A DNA stretch of 64,000 nucleotides from JBBRVW01 sp963784645 (GTDB lineage: Bacteria; Actinomycetota; Actinomycetes; JACCUZ01). Below, one piece after another: positions 42,542-50,587 of the stretch. The notes beneath the pieces are model-generated. The model did not search any database and was not told where the DNA came from. It saw only the letters and a list, made by a program, of their open reading frames with translations. The position numbers and the translations under genes were made by a program. Each line of letters opens with the position of its first letter. The first letter of the stretch is position 1. The stretch is taken from NCBI GenBank assembly GCA_963784645.1, contig CAWARY010000002.1:186001-250000 (forward strand), given 5' to 3'.

Positions 42542-43465
42542 CTACTCCGCAGAGGCGGCCGAAGGCAGGACCACCGACCGGGTCAGGTGTCGCGGATGGT
42601 CGGGGTCGAGGTCACCCTGCCGGGCCTTCGCGAGGCACAGCCGGTGCACCCGCACGAGCTCGGCGAGCGGGTCGGCGTCCCTGCTCTCGAAGTGCGCACC
42701 GGTGCCACGCACCTGTTCCGCCAGGCCTGCCGGCACCTCGCCCAGCGCCCAGGTGACCCGACCCGTGGTCGCGATGCTCACCGGTCCGTGCCGGTACTCC
42801 ATCGCCGGGTAGGACTCGGTCCAGAACTGGGCCGACTCGCGCAGCTTGAGAGCCGCCTCCGCGGCCAGGCCGATGGTCCAGCCGCGCCCCACGAAGGTCA
42901 CCTGCTCGGCGTCGGCCACACCGGTCAGGCACTGCGCCTCGTCCTCGGCCAGCACGGCGCGGGCGTCGTCGATCGCGGTCGACAGGTCCTCGCCCAGTGA
43001 GGCCCGGAGCAGCGCCACGGTGGAGGTGGCGAAGCGGGTCTGCACGACCGACTTCTCGTCGACCTCGGGCAGCAGGATGGTCCGGTCGGCCAGCTCGGTG
43101 ACCGGCGTACCGGGCGTGGCGACGATCGCCGTCGTGACGAGGTCGCGGCCGCGCAGCGACGTCAGGACGTCGATCACCTCGGTGGTGGTGCCGGACCGGG
43201 TGATGACCAGCACCGCGTCGTAGCTGCGGTCGAGCCGGTGCTCGCTGGCCGCGAACGCGTCGGTCTCGCCCTGACCGGACTGTTCGCGGCGCGCCGCATA
43301 GGCCTGGGCCATGAAGTACGACGTGCCGCAACCGACGACCGCCACCCTCGCGCCGGTCGCCGGCAGGGCGTCGGAGAGCTCCGGCAGCCGGGCGACGACG
43401 CCGGCCCAGTCGTCCGGCTGTCCGGCGACCTCCCGCTGGAGGTCGCTGTCCGGGTTGAACGTCAC
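42542..43465 (-). CDS. double-SIS aminosugar isomerase/deaminase (GlmS isomerase-domain type, NagB-II-like)
   Basis: 307 residues with two SIS domains: VAVVGCGTSYFMAQAYAARR, VLVITRSGTTTEVID, then FVGRGWTIGLAAEAALKLRE and SYPAMEYRHGP, typical of GlmS-type isomerase domains without the glutaminase part. Such proteins act as GlcN-6-P deaminases (NagB-II) or tagatose-type aminosugar isomerases. Since a classical NagB is encoded 1.3 kb away, this may serve a different sugar phosphate or a backup. Divergent from nagA. Confidence 0.88.
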   Translation of the reverse strand: MTFNPDSDLQREVAGQPDDWAGVVARLPELSDALPATGARVAVVGCGTSYFMAQAYAARREQSGQGETDAFAASEHRLDRSYDAVLVITRSGTTTEVIDVLTSLRGRDLVTTAIVATPGTPVTELADRTILLPEVDEKSVVQTRFATSTVALLRASLGEDLSTAIDDARAVLAEDEAQCLTGVADAEQVTFVGRGWTIGLAAEAALKLRESAQFWTESYPAMEYRHGPVSIATTGRVTWALGEVPAGLAEQVRGTGAHFESRDADPLAELVRVHRLCLAKARQGDLDPDHPRHLTRSVVLPSAASAE

Positions 43466-43530
43466 GGCGGCTCCTGGCGATGGGTACGTTCGTCTTTCGA
43501 CAGGTGGCGACCCTAGCCGAGCAACGGGAG

Positions 43531-44772
43531 ATGATGGCCGGCGTGACCGATCCCCAGCCGATGCGCCTGACCGGGCGCCTGGTCACTGCCTCGACCGTCG
43601 TCGACGACGGCGTCCTGGTGGTGGAGGGCGACGCGATCCGGTACGCCGGGCCGGCGTCCGGGCTGCCGGCTCGCTGGCGGCAGCTGTCGGTCCTCGATGC
43701 CCGGCCAGGCCGGCAGACCCTGCTGCCCGGGCTGGTCGATGCGCACTGCCACGGTGGCGCGGGCGGCGAGTTCGGCGCGGCCACCGATCCGGCCACCACC
43801 GCGGTCCGCCACCATCACCTGCACGGCACCACGACCGTGATCGGCAGCCTGCTCTCTGCGACTGCTGACGAGATGGTGGCGGGGGTGCGTACGTGCGCCG
43901 CACTGGTGGCCGGCGGAGACCTGGCCGGCATCCACCTGGAGGGCCCGTTCCTCTCCCACGAGCGTCGCGGGGCGCAGGACCCCGCGGCACTCACCGACGT
44001 CGACCCGTCGCTGGTCGAGGCCGTCGTGCTGGCCGCCGAGTCGGTCGGGGCGCCAGGCGCCGTCGCGCAGATGACCTTCGCGCCCGAACGCCGCGGCGCT
44101 GACCGGTTGCCCGGACTCCTGGGCGGTCACGGCATCCTGCCCGCCCTGGGGCACACCGACTGCGACGCCGCGACGGCCTGGTCGTCGCTCCGGTCGGCCC
44201 TCGATCTCGCGCCGCGTGGCGGGCGACCGATGGTCACGCACGTCTTCAACGGCATGCCTCCGCTGCACCACCGGGACCCCGGCCCGGTAGCCGCCTGCCT
44301 GGCGCAGGCCGGCCGGGGCGAAGCAGTGCTCGAGGTCATCGGCGACGGCGTGCACCTGTCGGGGGAGACCGTGCGGATGCTGTTCGACCTGGTGGGACCG
44401 CAGGCGATCTGCCTGGTCACCGACGCGATGGCGGCAAGTGGCATGCCGGACGGCAGCTACACACTGGGCGGGCGGGACGTCCTTGTCGCCGACCGGACGG
44501 TGCGGCTGTCCGACGGCGGCTCGATCGCCGGCGGCGTGGCCACTCTGCTCGACGTCGTGCGCTGGTGCGTGGCCGAGGCCGGCATCCCCTTGCTGGACGC
44601 CGTCACGGCGGCCTCGGTCACACCCGCACATACCCTCGGTCTGACCGGCGTCGGGTCGCTCGCGGCCGGACACCAGGCAGACGTCGTCCTGGTCGACGAC
44701 GAACTGCGGCTGAGGCGAGTGATGCGCCGCGGCAGCTGGCTCGCACCCGACGTCCCCGACAGCGACCGGTAA
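43531..44772 (+). CDS. nagA: N-acetylglucosamine-6-phosphate deacetylase
   Basis: Removes acetate from GlcNAc-6-P. About 413 residues from the ATG pair at 43531/43534; the frame is open back to 43480 and a GTG at 43543 is also possible. Amidohydrolase fold with metal motif GLVDAHCHGG, Glu in HLEGPF, GHTDCDA, HVFNGMPPLHHRDPG (substrate loop), and catalytic Asp in LVTDAMAASGMPDG. Next to nagB (16-bp gap), forming the classical nagAB pair. Confidence 0.93.
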   Translation: MMAGVTDPQPMRLTGRLVTASTVVDDGVLVVEGDAIRYAGPASGLPARWRQLSVLDARPGRQTLLPGLVDAHCHGGAGGEFGAATDPATTAVRHHHLHGTTTVIGSLLSATADEMVAGVRTCAALVAGGDLAGIHLEGPFLSHERRGAQDPAALTDVDPSLVEAVVLAAESVGAPGAVAQMTFAPERRGADRLPGLLGGHGILPALGHTDCDAATAWSSLRSALDLAPRGGRPMVTHVFNGMPPLHHRDPGPVAACLAQAGRGEAVLEVIGDGVHLSGETVRMLFDLVGPQAICLVTDAMAASGMPDGSYTLGGRDVLVADRTVRLSDGGSIAGGVATLLDVVRWCVAEAGIPLLDAVTAASVTPAHTLGLTGVGSLAAGHQADVVLVDDELRLRRVMRRGSWLAPDVPDSDR

Positions 44773-44788
44773 GGAGGAGCGCAACGGC

Positions 44789-45571
44789 ATGGAGGTCGTC
44801 ATCGTTCCGGATGCCGCCACGATCGGCGAGCTCGCCGCCGACGCCGTCGTCGCCCTGCTGGCGCGAAAGCCGACGGCAGTCCTCGGGCTGGCCACCGGGT
44901 CCAGCCCGCTGGTGGTGTACGCCGAGCTCATCCGTCGGTACGGCGCCGGCGAGGTGAGCTTCGCGCGCAGCCGGGGGTTCCTGCTGGACGAGTACGTCGG
45001 GCTGCCGGCCGAGCACCCGCAGCAGTACCGGTCGGTGATCCGCCGGGAGCTGGAGGAGCGGGTCGACTTCGCCCCTGACGCGATCACCGGACCGGACGGT
45101 CTGGCCGACGACCTGCCTGCGGTGTGCACCGAGTACGAGCGAGCGATCACCGACGCCGGAGGTGTCGACCTGCAGCTGCTGGGCGTCGGGTCCGACGGTC
45201 ACGTCGCCTTCAACGAGCCTGGCTCCTCGCTGAGCTCGCGGACACGCATCAAGACCCTGACCGCTCGCACGCGCGCGGACAACGAGCGGTTCTTCGAGCC
45301 GCCGGACGAGGTGCCGCACCACGTGCTCACCCAGGGGCTGGGCACCATCCTCGACGCGCGACACCTCGTGCTGATCGCGCGGGGTCCCGGCAAGGCGTCG
45401 GCCGTGCATCAGCTGGTCGAGGGCCCGGTGTCCGCCTTCTGCCCGGCCTCGGTGCTGCAGCTGCACCCGCACGCGACCGTTCTGCTGGACGACGACGCGG
45501 CACGCCGGCTCCGGCTCGTCGACTACTACCGGGAGACGTACGCCGACAAGCCCCACTGGCAAGGCCTCTAG
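44789..45571 (+). CDS. nagB: glucosamine-6-phosphate deaminase
   Basis: Converts GlcN-6-P to fructose-6-P and ammonia, the exit of the pathway into glycolysis. 260 residues: GLATGSSPLVVY, FLLDEYVGLP (catalytic Asp), GVGSDGHVAFNEPGSS (catalytic His and Glu), ILDARHLVLIARGPGKA. AAGGAGG 12 bp upstream of the ATG. Second gene of the nagAB pair. Confidence 0.95.
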   Translation: MEVVIVPDAATIGELAADAVVALLARKPTAVLGLATGSSPLVVYAELIRRYGAGEVSFARSRGFLLDEYVGLPAEHPQQYRSVIRRELEERVDFAPDAITGPDGLADDLPAVCTEYERAITDAGGVDLQLLGVGSDGHVAFNEPGSSLSSRTRIKTLTARTRADNERFFEPPDEVPHHVLTQGLGTILDARHLVLIARGPGKASAVHQLVEGPVSAFCPASVLQLHPHATVLLDDDAARRLRLVDYYRETYADKPHWQGL

Positions 45572-45649
45572 CCGGCCGACGGTAGTGCCAGGCCGTCCCC
45601 GGGAGCGATGGTCAGGTTATGTGCAGGTGCGGTCGAGGACCTTGGCCCC

Positions 45650-46441
45650 ATGACTGCTACCAGCGCCGTCACCCGTCGCGGCCAGATGCTGAACAAGGTT
45701 CCCGAAGTCACCGTCTACTTCTGGGTCATCAAGATCCTGTGCACGACCGTCGGCGAGAGCTTCGCCGACTACATCAACGAGACGCTGGGGTTCGGGCTGA
45801 CGAAGACGACCGTCGTGTTCTCGGCCGCGTTGGTCGTCGTGCTGGTGGCGCAGTTCCGGGTGCGGCATTACGTGCCCGGCATCTACTGGCTGGCGGTGGT
45901 GCTGATCAGCGTGGTCGGGACGCTGCTCACCGACAACCTCACCGATGGCCAGGGCGTGCCCTTGTGGCTCAGCAGCACGGTGTTCGCAGTCCTGCTCGCC
46001 GCCGTGTTCGGCGTCTGGTACGCCCGCGAGGGGACGCTGTCGATCCACACGATCGTCACGACCCCACGGGAGGCGTTCTACTGGCTGACCGTCCTGGTGA
46101 CCTTCGCGCTCGGCACCGCCGCCGGCGACTGGACCCTCGAGCTGACCGGCTGGTCCGCCGGCGCGGCAGTCCTGCTGCCCCTGGGGCTGATCGTCGCGGT
46201 GCTCGTGGCGTGGAGGGTCGGCGCCGGCCCGGTGCTGTCGTTCTGGCTCGCCTACATCCTGACCCGCCCGCTGGGTGCCAACATCGGCGACTTCCTCGGC
46301 TCGCCCCGGTCGGACGGTGGGCTGGGTCTGGGCACCTTCGGCACCAGCGTCCTCTTCCTCGGCACCATCCTGGCCGTGGTGGCCTTCCTCAGCGTCACGC
46401 ACAGGGACCGGACCGAGGTCGCCCGCCCCGCCGTCGACTGA
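45650..46441 (+). CDS. COG4705-type multi-pass membrane protein
   Basis: 263 residues from the ATG at 45650. Seven to eight predicted helices; characteristic start NKVPEVTVYFWVIKILCTTV and repeated pattern GESFADYINETLGFGL / TRPLGANIGDFLG. The two halves look like an internal repeat. These proteins are conserved in bacteria but uncharacterised. 36 bp before the first of two small paralogous genes. Confidence 0.85.
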   Translation: MTATSAVTRRGQMLNKVPEVTVYFWVIKILCTTVGESFADYINETLGFGLTKTTVVFSAALVVVLVAQFRVRHYVPGIYWLAVVLISVVGTLLTDNLTDGQGVPLWLSSTVFAVLLAAVFGVWYAREGTLSIHTIVTTPREAFYWLTVLVTFALGTAAGDWTLELTGWSAGAAVLLPLGLIVAVLVAWRVGAGPVLSFWLAYILTRPLGANIGDFLGSPRSDGGLGLGTFGTSVLFLGTILAVVAFLSVTHRDRTEVARPAVD

Positions 46442-46477
46442 CCCCTGCCCGCTCTGCTCGCGAAAGGTCGCCATCCC

Positions 46478-46912
46478 ATGTCAGACACGCGCACCGTCCG
46501 GATCCTCGTCGTCACCGACAAGGCCGCCCCCACCCCGGAGCTGGTCGCCGCGATCGGCGGGCGCGCGGCGAGCGGGCCGGCCCAGTTCCGGGTCGTCGTC
46601 CTCAACCCCACCCGCGCCGAGCTGCACCTGCTCCACCCCGAGCGGCACGACAAGGCGGCCGAGGCCGAGCGGGCCCTGCATGCGGCGCTTCCGGACCTCC
46701 AGCTGGCCGCGGGCGGCCCGGTGATCGGTTCCGTCTCGGTGCGTCACGACCCCATGGACGCGGTCGAGGAGGCGGTCTTCAGCGAGCCGATCGACGAGAT
46801 CATGCTTGCGGTCCCGGAACACCATCTCGCCACGCGCCTGCACCAGGATCTCCAGCACCGATTGCACCACCTCGGGCTCCCGGTGACCGTGGTCGCCCCG
46901 GTCCCGGTCTAG
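46478..46912 (+). CDS. conserved actinobacterial hypothetical (Usp-like), copy 1
   Basis: 144 residues, Rossmann-like pattern: VRILVVTDKAAPTPELVAAI, then a histidine-rich middle (LHPERHDKAAEAERAL), VSVRHDPMDAVEEAV, IDEIMLAVPEHHLATRLHQD and LGLPVTVV. The alternating strand/helix order and the 'DEI.L..P' segment resemble universal-stress-type nucleotide-binding proteins, but key glycine motifs are not clear. Paralogue of the gene at 47016. Confidence 0.7.
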   Translation: MSDTRTVRILVVTDKAAPTPELVAAIGGRAASGPAQFRVVVLNPTRAELHLLHPERHDKAAEAERALHAALPDLQLAAGGPVIGSVSVRHDPMDAVEEAVFSEPIDEIMLAVPEHHLATRLHQDLQHRLHHLGLPVTVVAPVPV

Positions 46913-47015
46913 CCACGCCGGGTCGGTCGGTCGCCGCCAGCCCGCGGGCCGGTGCGAGGCGGCGGCAGGCACGGTGGTGGCGTCGGTGGTGGAGCGCCTT
47001 GGTCGCGGTGTCACG

Positions 47016-47468
47016 ATGACCGGGGTGAACACCGTCGTCATCGAGGGCAGACCGCCCAGAGTCCTGGTCGTGACCGACAAGACCGTCGCCACGCCGCAGC
47101 TCATGGCCGCGATCCGGGACCGCGCCGCCCGCGGACCCGCGCAGTTCCGACTGCTCGTGCCCAACCCGGCCGCTGCCGAGGTCCACCTCCTCCACCCCGA
47201 ACGGCACGACAAGGCCGACGAGGCTGAGCTCGCTCTCCTCGAGGCGCTACCCGCCATCGAGGCAGCCGCCGGCGGCCACGTCGTCGCCTCGGTGTCGGTG
47301 CGCCACGACCCGATGGATGCGATCGAGGCGGTGCTGTTCGACGAGCCGGTCGACGAGATCATCCTGTCGGTGCCGGGCCGCAGCGTCACGCGCTGGCTCC
47401 ATCAGGACCTGGCCCACCGGCTTCGGCACACCGGGCTTCCGGTCACCGCGGTGGAGGAGCTGTCCTGA
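47016..47468 (+). CDS. conserved actinobacterial hypothetical (Usp-like), copy 2
   Basis: 150 residues. Same order of motifs as copy 1 (VLVVTDKTVATPQLMAAI, LLHPERHDKADEAELAL, VSVRHDPMDAIEAVL, VDEIILSVPGRSVTRWLHQD, GLPVTAV), so the two arose by tandem duplication and have since diverged. Start ATG at 47016; an earlier GTG/ATG in frame is poorer. Function unknown. Confidence 0.7.
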   Translation: MTGVNTVVIEGRPPRVLVVTDKTVATPQLMAAIRDRAARGPAQFRLLVPNPAAAEVHLLHPERHDKADEAELALLEALPAIEAAAGGHVVASVSVRHDPMDAIEAVLFDEPVDEIILSVPGRSVTRWLHQDLAHRLRHTGLPVTAVEELS

Positions 47469-47574
47469 CCAGATATGGCCGCAGCTGAGGCCGGCGGTGA
47501 CCGCCACGGACCGGCCCGCGAGAACCCTGGACCCATTGTGCTTCGACGGTTCGGGTCAGCTGCGAACGGGGCGC

Positions 47575-47835
47575 TCAGGCCAGCGACATGAAGACCTTCT
47601 CGAGCTTCTCCCGGTCCAGCTCGCCATCGTCGCCGGCGCGGATGCACTGCTCCAGTCCCGCCGCGATGAGCGCGAACCCCGCCTTGTCCAGGGCGCGGGA
47701 GACGGCGGCGAGCTGCGTCACGACGTCGGCGCAGTCGCGCTCCTCCTCCAGCATCCGCAGCACCCCGGCGAGCTGGCCCTGCGCGCGCTTGAGCCGGTTC
47801 ACCACCGGGCCGACGGTCTCTCGGTCTAGCTCCAC
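47575..47835 (-). CDS. CsoR/RcnR-family repressor, CstR-like (reactive-sulfur sensor)
   Basis: 86 residues, all-helical DUF156 fold (VVNRLKRAQGQLAGVLRMLE). Cys35 (RDCADV) and Cys64 (LEQCI) are kept, but the His that copper-sensing CsoR has four residues before the second Cys is Gly60. Two Cys without that His is the pattern of CstR-type persulfide sensors. It follows the MMPL gene by 40 bp on the same strand, and the persulfide-handling genes lie beyond. An ATAC-N8-GTAT site sits just upstream and two more flank the divergent promoters at 50076 and 50199. GTG start. Confidence 0.85.
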   Translation of the reverse strand: MELDRETVGPVVNRLKRAQGQLAGVLRMLEEERDCADVVTQLAAVSRALDKAGFALIAAGLEQCIRAGDDGELDREKLEKVFMSLA

Positions 47836-47852
47836 GACGACTCCCCTTCCTC

Positions 47853-47870
47853 GATACGCACCAGGGTATC
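47853..47870. promoter_or_regulatory. putative CstR operator before its own gene
   Basis: GATACGCACCAGGGTATC: 5-bp arms GATAC/GTATC, keeping the ATAC-N8-GTAT form seen at 50076 and 50199 but with a weaker centre. Located 18 bp upstream of the repressor start. Confidence 0.5.
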
Positions 47871-47875
47871 CGTGC

Positions 47876-50050
47876 TCAGTGGCTGAAGCGGATCGACGGC
47901 AGGATCCGGCGCAGCCACGCGGGGCTCGCCCACGCCGCCCGACCGGTCAGGCGGAGCAGGACCGGCAGCAGCAGCAGACGGACCAGGGCGGCGTCGAGCA
48001 GGACGGCGACACCGAGGACCACGCCCATCTCCTTGGGCGGCAGCGGCCCGGACAGGGCGAAGGTGAAGAACACGGCAACCATCACACCGGCGGCCGCGAA
48101 GATGACCCGGCCCGAGTGCGCCAGACCGCCGACCATGGCCTCCCGCGCGTCGTTCGACTTCTCCCAGTGCTCCTTGGCGGAGGCGAGCAGGAAGACGGTG
48201 TAGTCCATCCCGATCGCGAAGATCATCGCGAAGAAGAAGACGGGGGCCCAGGCGTCGAGGAAGCCCTGCGGTTCGAAGCCGAGCAGGCCGGAGCCGTGAC
48301 CGTCCTGGAACACCAGCCGGGCGACGCCGAACGCGGCGCCGGTGGCCAGCAGATTGGTCAGCGTCCCCAGGGCGGCGACGAGCGGCGCCTGCAGCACGAG
48401 GAGCAGCAGCAGGAACCCGAGCGCCAGGACGACGGCGATGACGAGGGGGGTCTTGTCGGCGAGCAGCCGCTCCAGGTCGTGGTTCTCCGCGGACGGGCCG
48501 CCGACCAGCGTGCTGCCGGGAAGGTCTGCGCGGAGCCGGTCGATCGTGTCGCCGAGCGCGGCGTCGGACGGGCCCACGGTCGGCACGGCCGAGAGAAGGG
48601 CGTGGCGGCCGCTGCCCTGGACGGGTGGCATCACCGCCGCGATGCCCGGGTCACCGGCGAGGACCTCGCTCGCGCGGCCGGCCTGCCCGGCAGGCGCGAC
48701 GACCTGCAGGGTCCCGGGTGCGCCGGTGCCGAACGCGTCCTGGACGAGGCCGTAGCCGACCCGGCTGGAGTCGCTCTCGGGCACGACCTTGATGGAGGGC
48801 ATCCCGGTGCGCAGGCCGACGACGGGGGCGGCGAGAACGGCGAGGGCGACGACGGCGAGCAGCCCGTAGCCGACCGGTCGGCGCCACAGCCGCTGGGCCC
48901 ACCTCTCGAACCGCGGTGAGCGGTGCTCGCCGGCGTGCACCCAGGGAAGGGCGAGGGCGTCGACGCGGTGCCCGAGCCTGCCGAGGACGGCGGGCAGCAG
49001 GGTGAGGGTGGCGGCCAGGACGAAGGTGACGGCGAGCATGATGCCCAGCGCCATCGAACGGAACGCCGGCGACGGGACGAGCATCACGGCGGACAGCGAC
49101 ACCAGCACGGTCAGACCGGAGAACAGCACTGCCTTCCCCGCGGTGTCCATGGTCTCGGCGACGGCATCGCGGGACCGCTCGTGCTGCCCGAAGCGCGCGG
49201 CGCGGAACCGGACGACGAGGAACAGGGCGTAGTCGATACCCAGGGCGAGCGCGAACATCATCGCGAAGTTCATGGCCCAGATGCTGATGTCGCCGACCAG
49301 CGTGCCGAGGTAGAGGGATCCGGCGGCGGCGACCAGGCCGACGATCGTCAGCATCAACGGCAGCCCGGCGGCCACCAGCGAGCCGAACGCCAGCACGAGG
49401 ATGACCATCGTCACCGGCCAGCTGACGACCTCACTCTTCATCATCGCCTCGAGGTTCGCTGCGTTGAAGTCGCTCCACAGCGCGGAGGAACCGGTCAACG
49501 CCACCTCGACCCCGCGACCACTGAGGTCGCGCAGCGGCCCCTTGAGGTCGTCGGCAGCACGGACCATCTCGTTGGTGTTCGCGTCGGCCGCCCCGGCCTG
49601 GACGAGCGCCGTCCGGCCATCGCGGGAGATGCTCGTGCCAGGTTGCGGCGCGATCACTTCCGAGACGCGGTCGTCGGCGCGCAGCAACGCCACGGCCCGG
49701 TCCACGGCCGACTGGCCGCGACCGGCGGTGACCGTTCCGGAGTCGACGTGCACGACGACCTGCAGCGCGGCGCTGGACAGCCCGCCGAACTCGCTCTGGA
49801 CGACGTCGCGCGCAGCCACCGACTCGGACCCGGAGGCCTCCCAGCCGGCGCCGGCGAGGGCGTGCTCCACGCGTGGCGCGAACGCTCCGAGCGCGACGAC
49901 GACGAGCAGCCAGGTGACGAACACGGCGCGGGAGTGGTCGACGGTCCAGCGGCCGAGCCGGCCCAGCGGGCCGACTGCGCCCACGGCCTCGCCGTCGGCC
50001 CGGACCGGGCGGCCGGCGGAGGAGCGGGTGGTGGGTGGTGCGGTGGTCAC
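47876..50050 (-). CDS. MMPL/RND-family membrane transporter
   Basis: 724 residues with the two-half MMPL architecture: a helix near the N-terminus (AVFVTWLLVVVALGAFAP), an extracytoplasmic loop (about 75-205), five helices including the conserved ALGIDYALFLVVRFR, a second loop, and a second set with FAIGMDYTVFLLASAKEHW. The GTG at 50050 is preferred over upstream in-frame codons because those lie in or beyond an operator (50076-50091). It shares that regulatory region with the divergent rhodanese operon, so export of a sulfur-related compound is possible; substrate unknown. Confidence 0.9.
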   Translation of the reverse strand: MTTAPPTTRSSAGRPVRADGEAVGAVGPLGRLGRWTVDHSRAVFVTWLLVVVALGAFAPRVEHALAGAGWEASGSESVAARDVVQSEFGGLSSAALQVVVHVDSGTVTAGRGQSAVDRAVALLRADDRVSEVIAPQPGTSISRDGRTALVQAGAADANTNEMVRAADDLKGPLRDLSGRGVEVALTGSSALWSDFNAANLEAMMKSEVVSWPVTMVILVLAFGSLVAAGLPLMLTIVGLVAAAGSLYLGTLVGDISIWAMNFAMMFALALGIDYALFLVVRFRAARFGQHERSRDAVAETMDTAGKAVLFSGLTVLVSLSAVMLVPSPAFRSMALGIMLAVTFVLAATLTLLPAVLGRLGHRVDALALPWVHAGEHRSPRFERWAQRLWRRPVGYGLLAVVALAVLAAPVVGLRTGMPSIKVVPESDSSRVGYGLVQDAFGTGAPGTLQVVAPAGQAGRASEVLAGDPGIAAVMPPVQGSGRHALLSAVPTVGPSDAALGDTIDRLRADLPGSTLVGGPSAENHDLERLLADKTPLVIAVVLALGFLLLLLVLQAPLVAALGTLTNLLATGAAFGVARLVFQDGHGSGLLGFEPQGFLDAWAPVFFFAMIFAIGMDYTVFLLASAKEHWEKSNDAREAMVGGLAHSGRVIFAAAGVMVAVFFTFALSGPLPPKEMGVVLGVAVLLDAALVRLLLLPVLLRLTGRAAWASPAWLRRILPSIRFSH

Positions 50051-50075
50051 GACAGCGTCCTCACGACGGGCAAAG

Positions 50076-50091
50076 ATACGGGTGGGGGTAT
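50076..50091. promoter_or_regulatory. putative CstR operator upstream of the MMPL gene
   Basis: ATACGGGTGGGGGTAT, arms ATAC/GTAT with a G-rich 8-bp centre. Its reverse complement is exactly the site at 50199-50214. Resembles known CsoR/CstR G/C-tract operators. Confidence 0.65.
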
Positions 50092-50198
50092 ACTGAACGG
50101 CCGGGACGACGTTCGTCAAATGCTCAGCGGGGTATTCGCTCACTCACACCGGGCCGCGGAATCGGCGGCCACCATGCGACGTTGAGATCGTAGTCGGA

Positions 50199-50214
50199 AT
50201 ACCCCCACCCGTAT
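50199..50214. promoter_or_regulatory. putative CstR operator upstream of the rhodanese operon
   Basis: ATACCCCCACCCGTAT, the exact reverse complement of 50076-50091, ending 12 bp before the rhodanese start. Two identical opposed sites in a divergent promoter region argue for joint control of both operons. Confidence 0.65.
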
Positions 50215-50226
50215 ACGAGGAGTCAC

Positions 50227-50571
50227 GTGTTCTCACGCACCACCATTGCCGAGACGAGCCTCAGCGACTTCGTCGCCGCTCACGCCGCGGATGCGCTCAC
50301 CGTCGACGTCCGCGAGCCCGACGAGTACGCCGCGGGCCACGTGCCGGGCGCGGTCAACATCCCGCTCGCCCAGCTCGGTACCCGCGTCGGGTCCCTCGCC
50401 CGCGACAGCACGGGCGCCCCGGTGTTCGTCGTCTGCGCGTCGGGCAGCCGCAGCAAGGCCGGCGCCGGGCTGCTCGTGAAGGGTGGGGTGGACGCGCGCT
50501 CCGTCGTGGGCGGCACCGCCGCCTGGAGCGGCGCCGGGCACCCCACCGTCATCGGCTCGCGCCGCAACTGA
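50227..50571 (+). CDS. single-domain rhodanese (sulfurtransferase)
   Basis: 114 residues: LTVDVREPDEYAAGHVPGAV, then the active-site loop VVCASGSRS with nucleophilic Cys, and GGTAAWSGAGHP. Cytosolic, carries persulfide on the Cys and passes it to acceptors. GTG start with GAGGAG upstream. First gene of the operon rhodanese / MBL-rhodanese / TauE. Confidence 0.93.
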   Translation: MFSRTTIAETSLSDFVAAHAADALTVDVREPDEYAAGHVPGAVNIPLAQLGTRVGSLARDSTGAPVFVVCASGSRSKAGAGLLVKGGVDARSVVGGTAAWSGAGHPTVIGSRRN

Positions 50572-50587
50572 GTACGGAGGACACGAG

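Noticed and set aside
47575..47835. Copper-sensing CsoR
   Set aside because: The copper-ligand His is Gly60 and the neighbours handle persulfide and sulfite, not copper.
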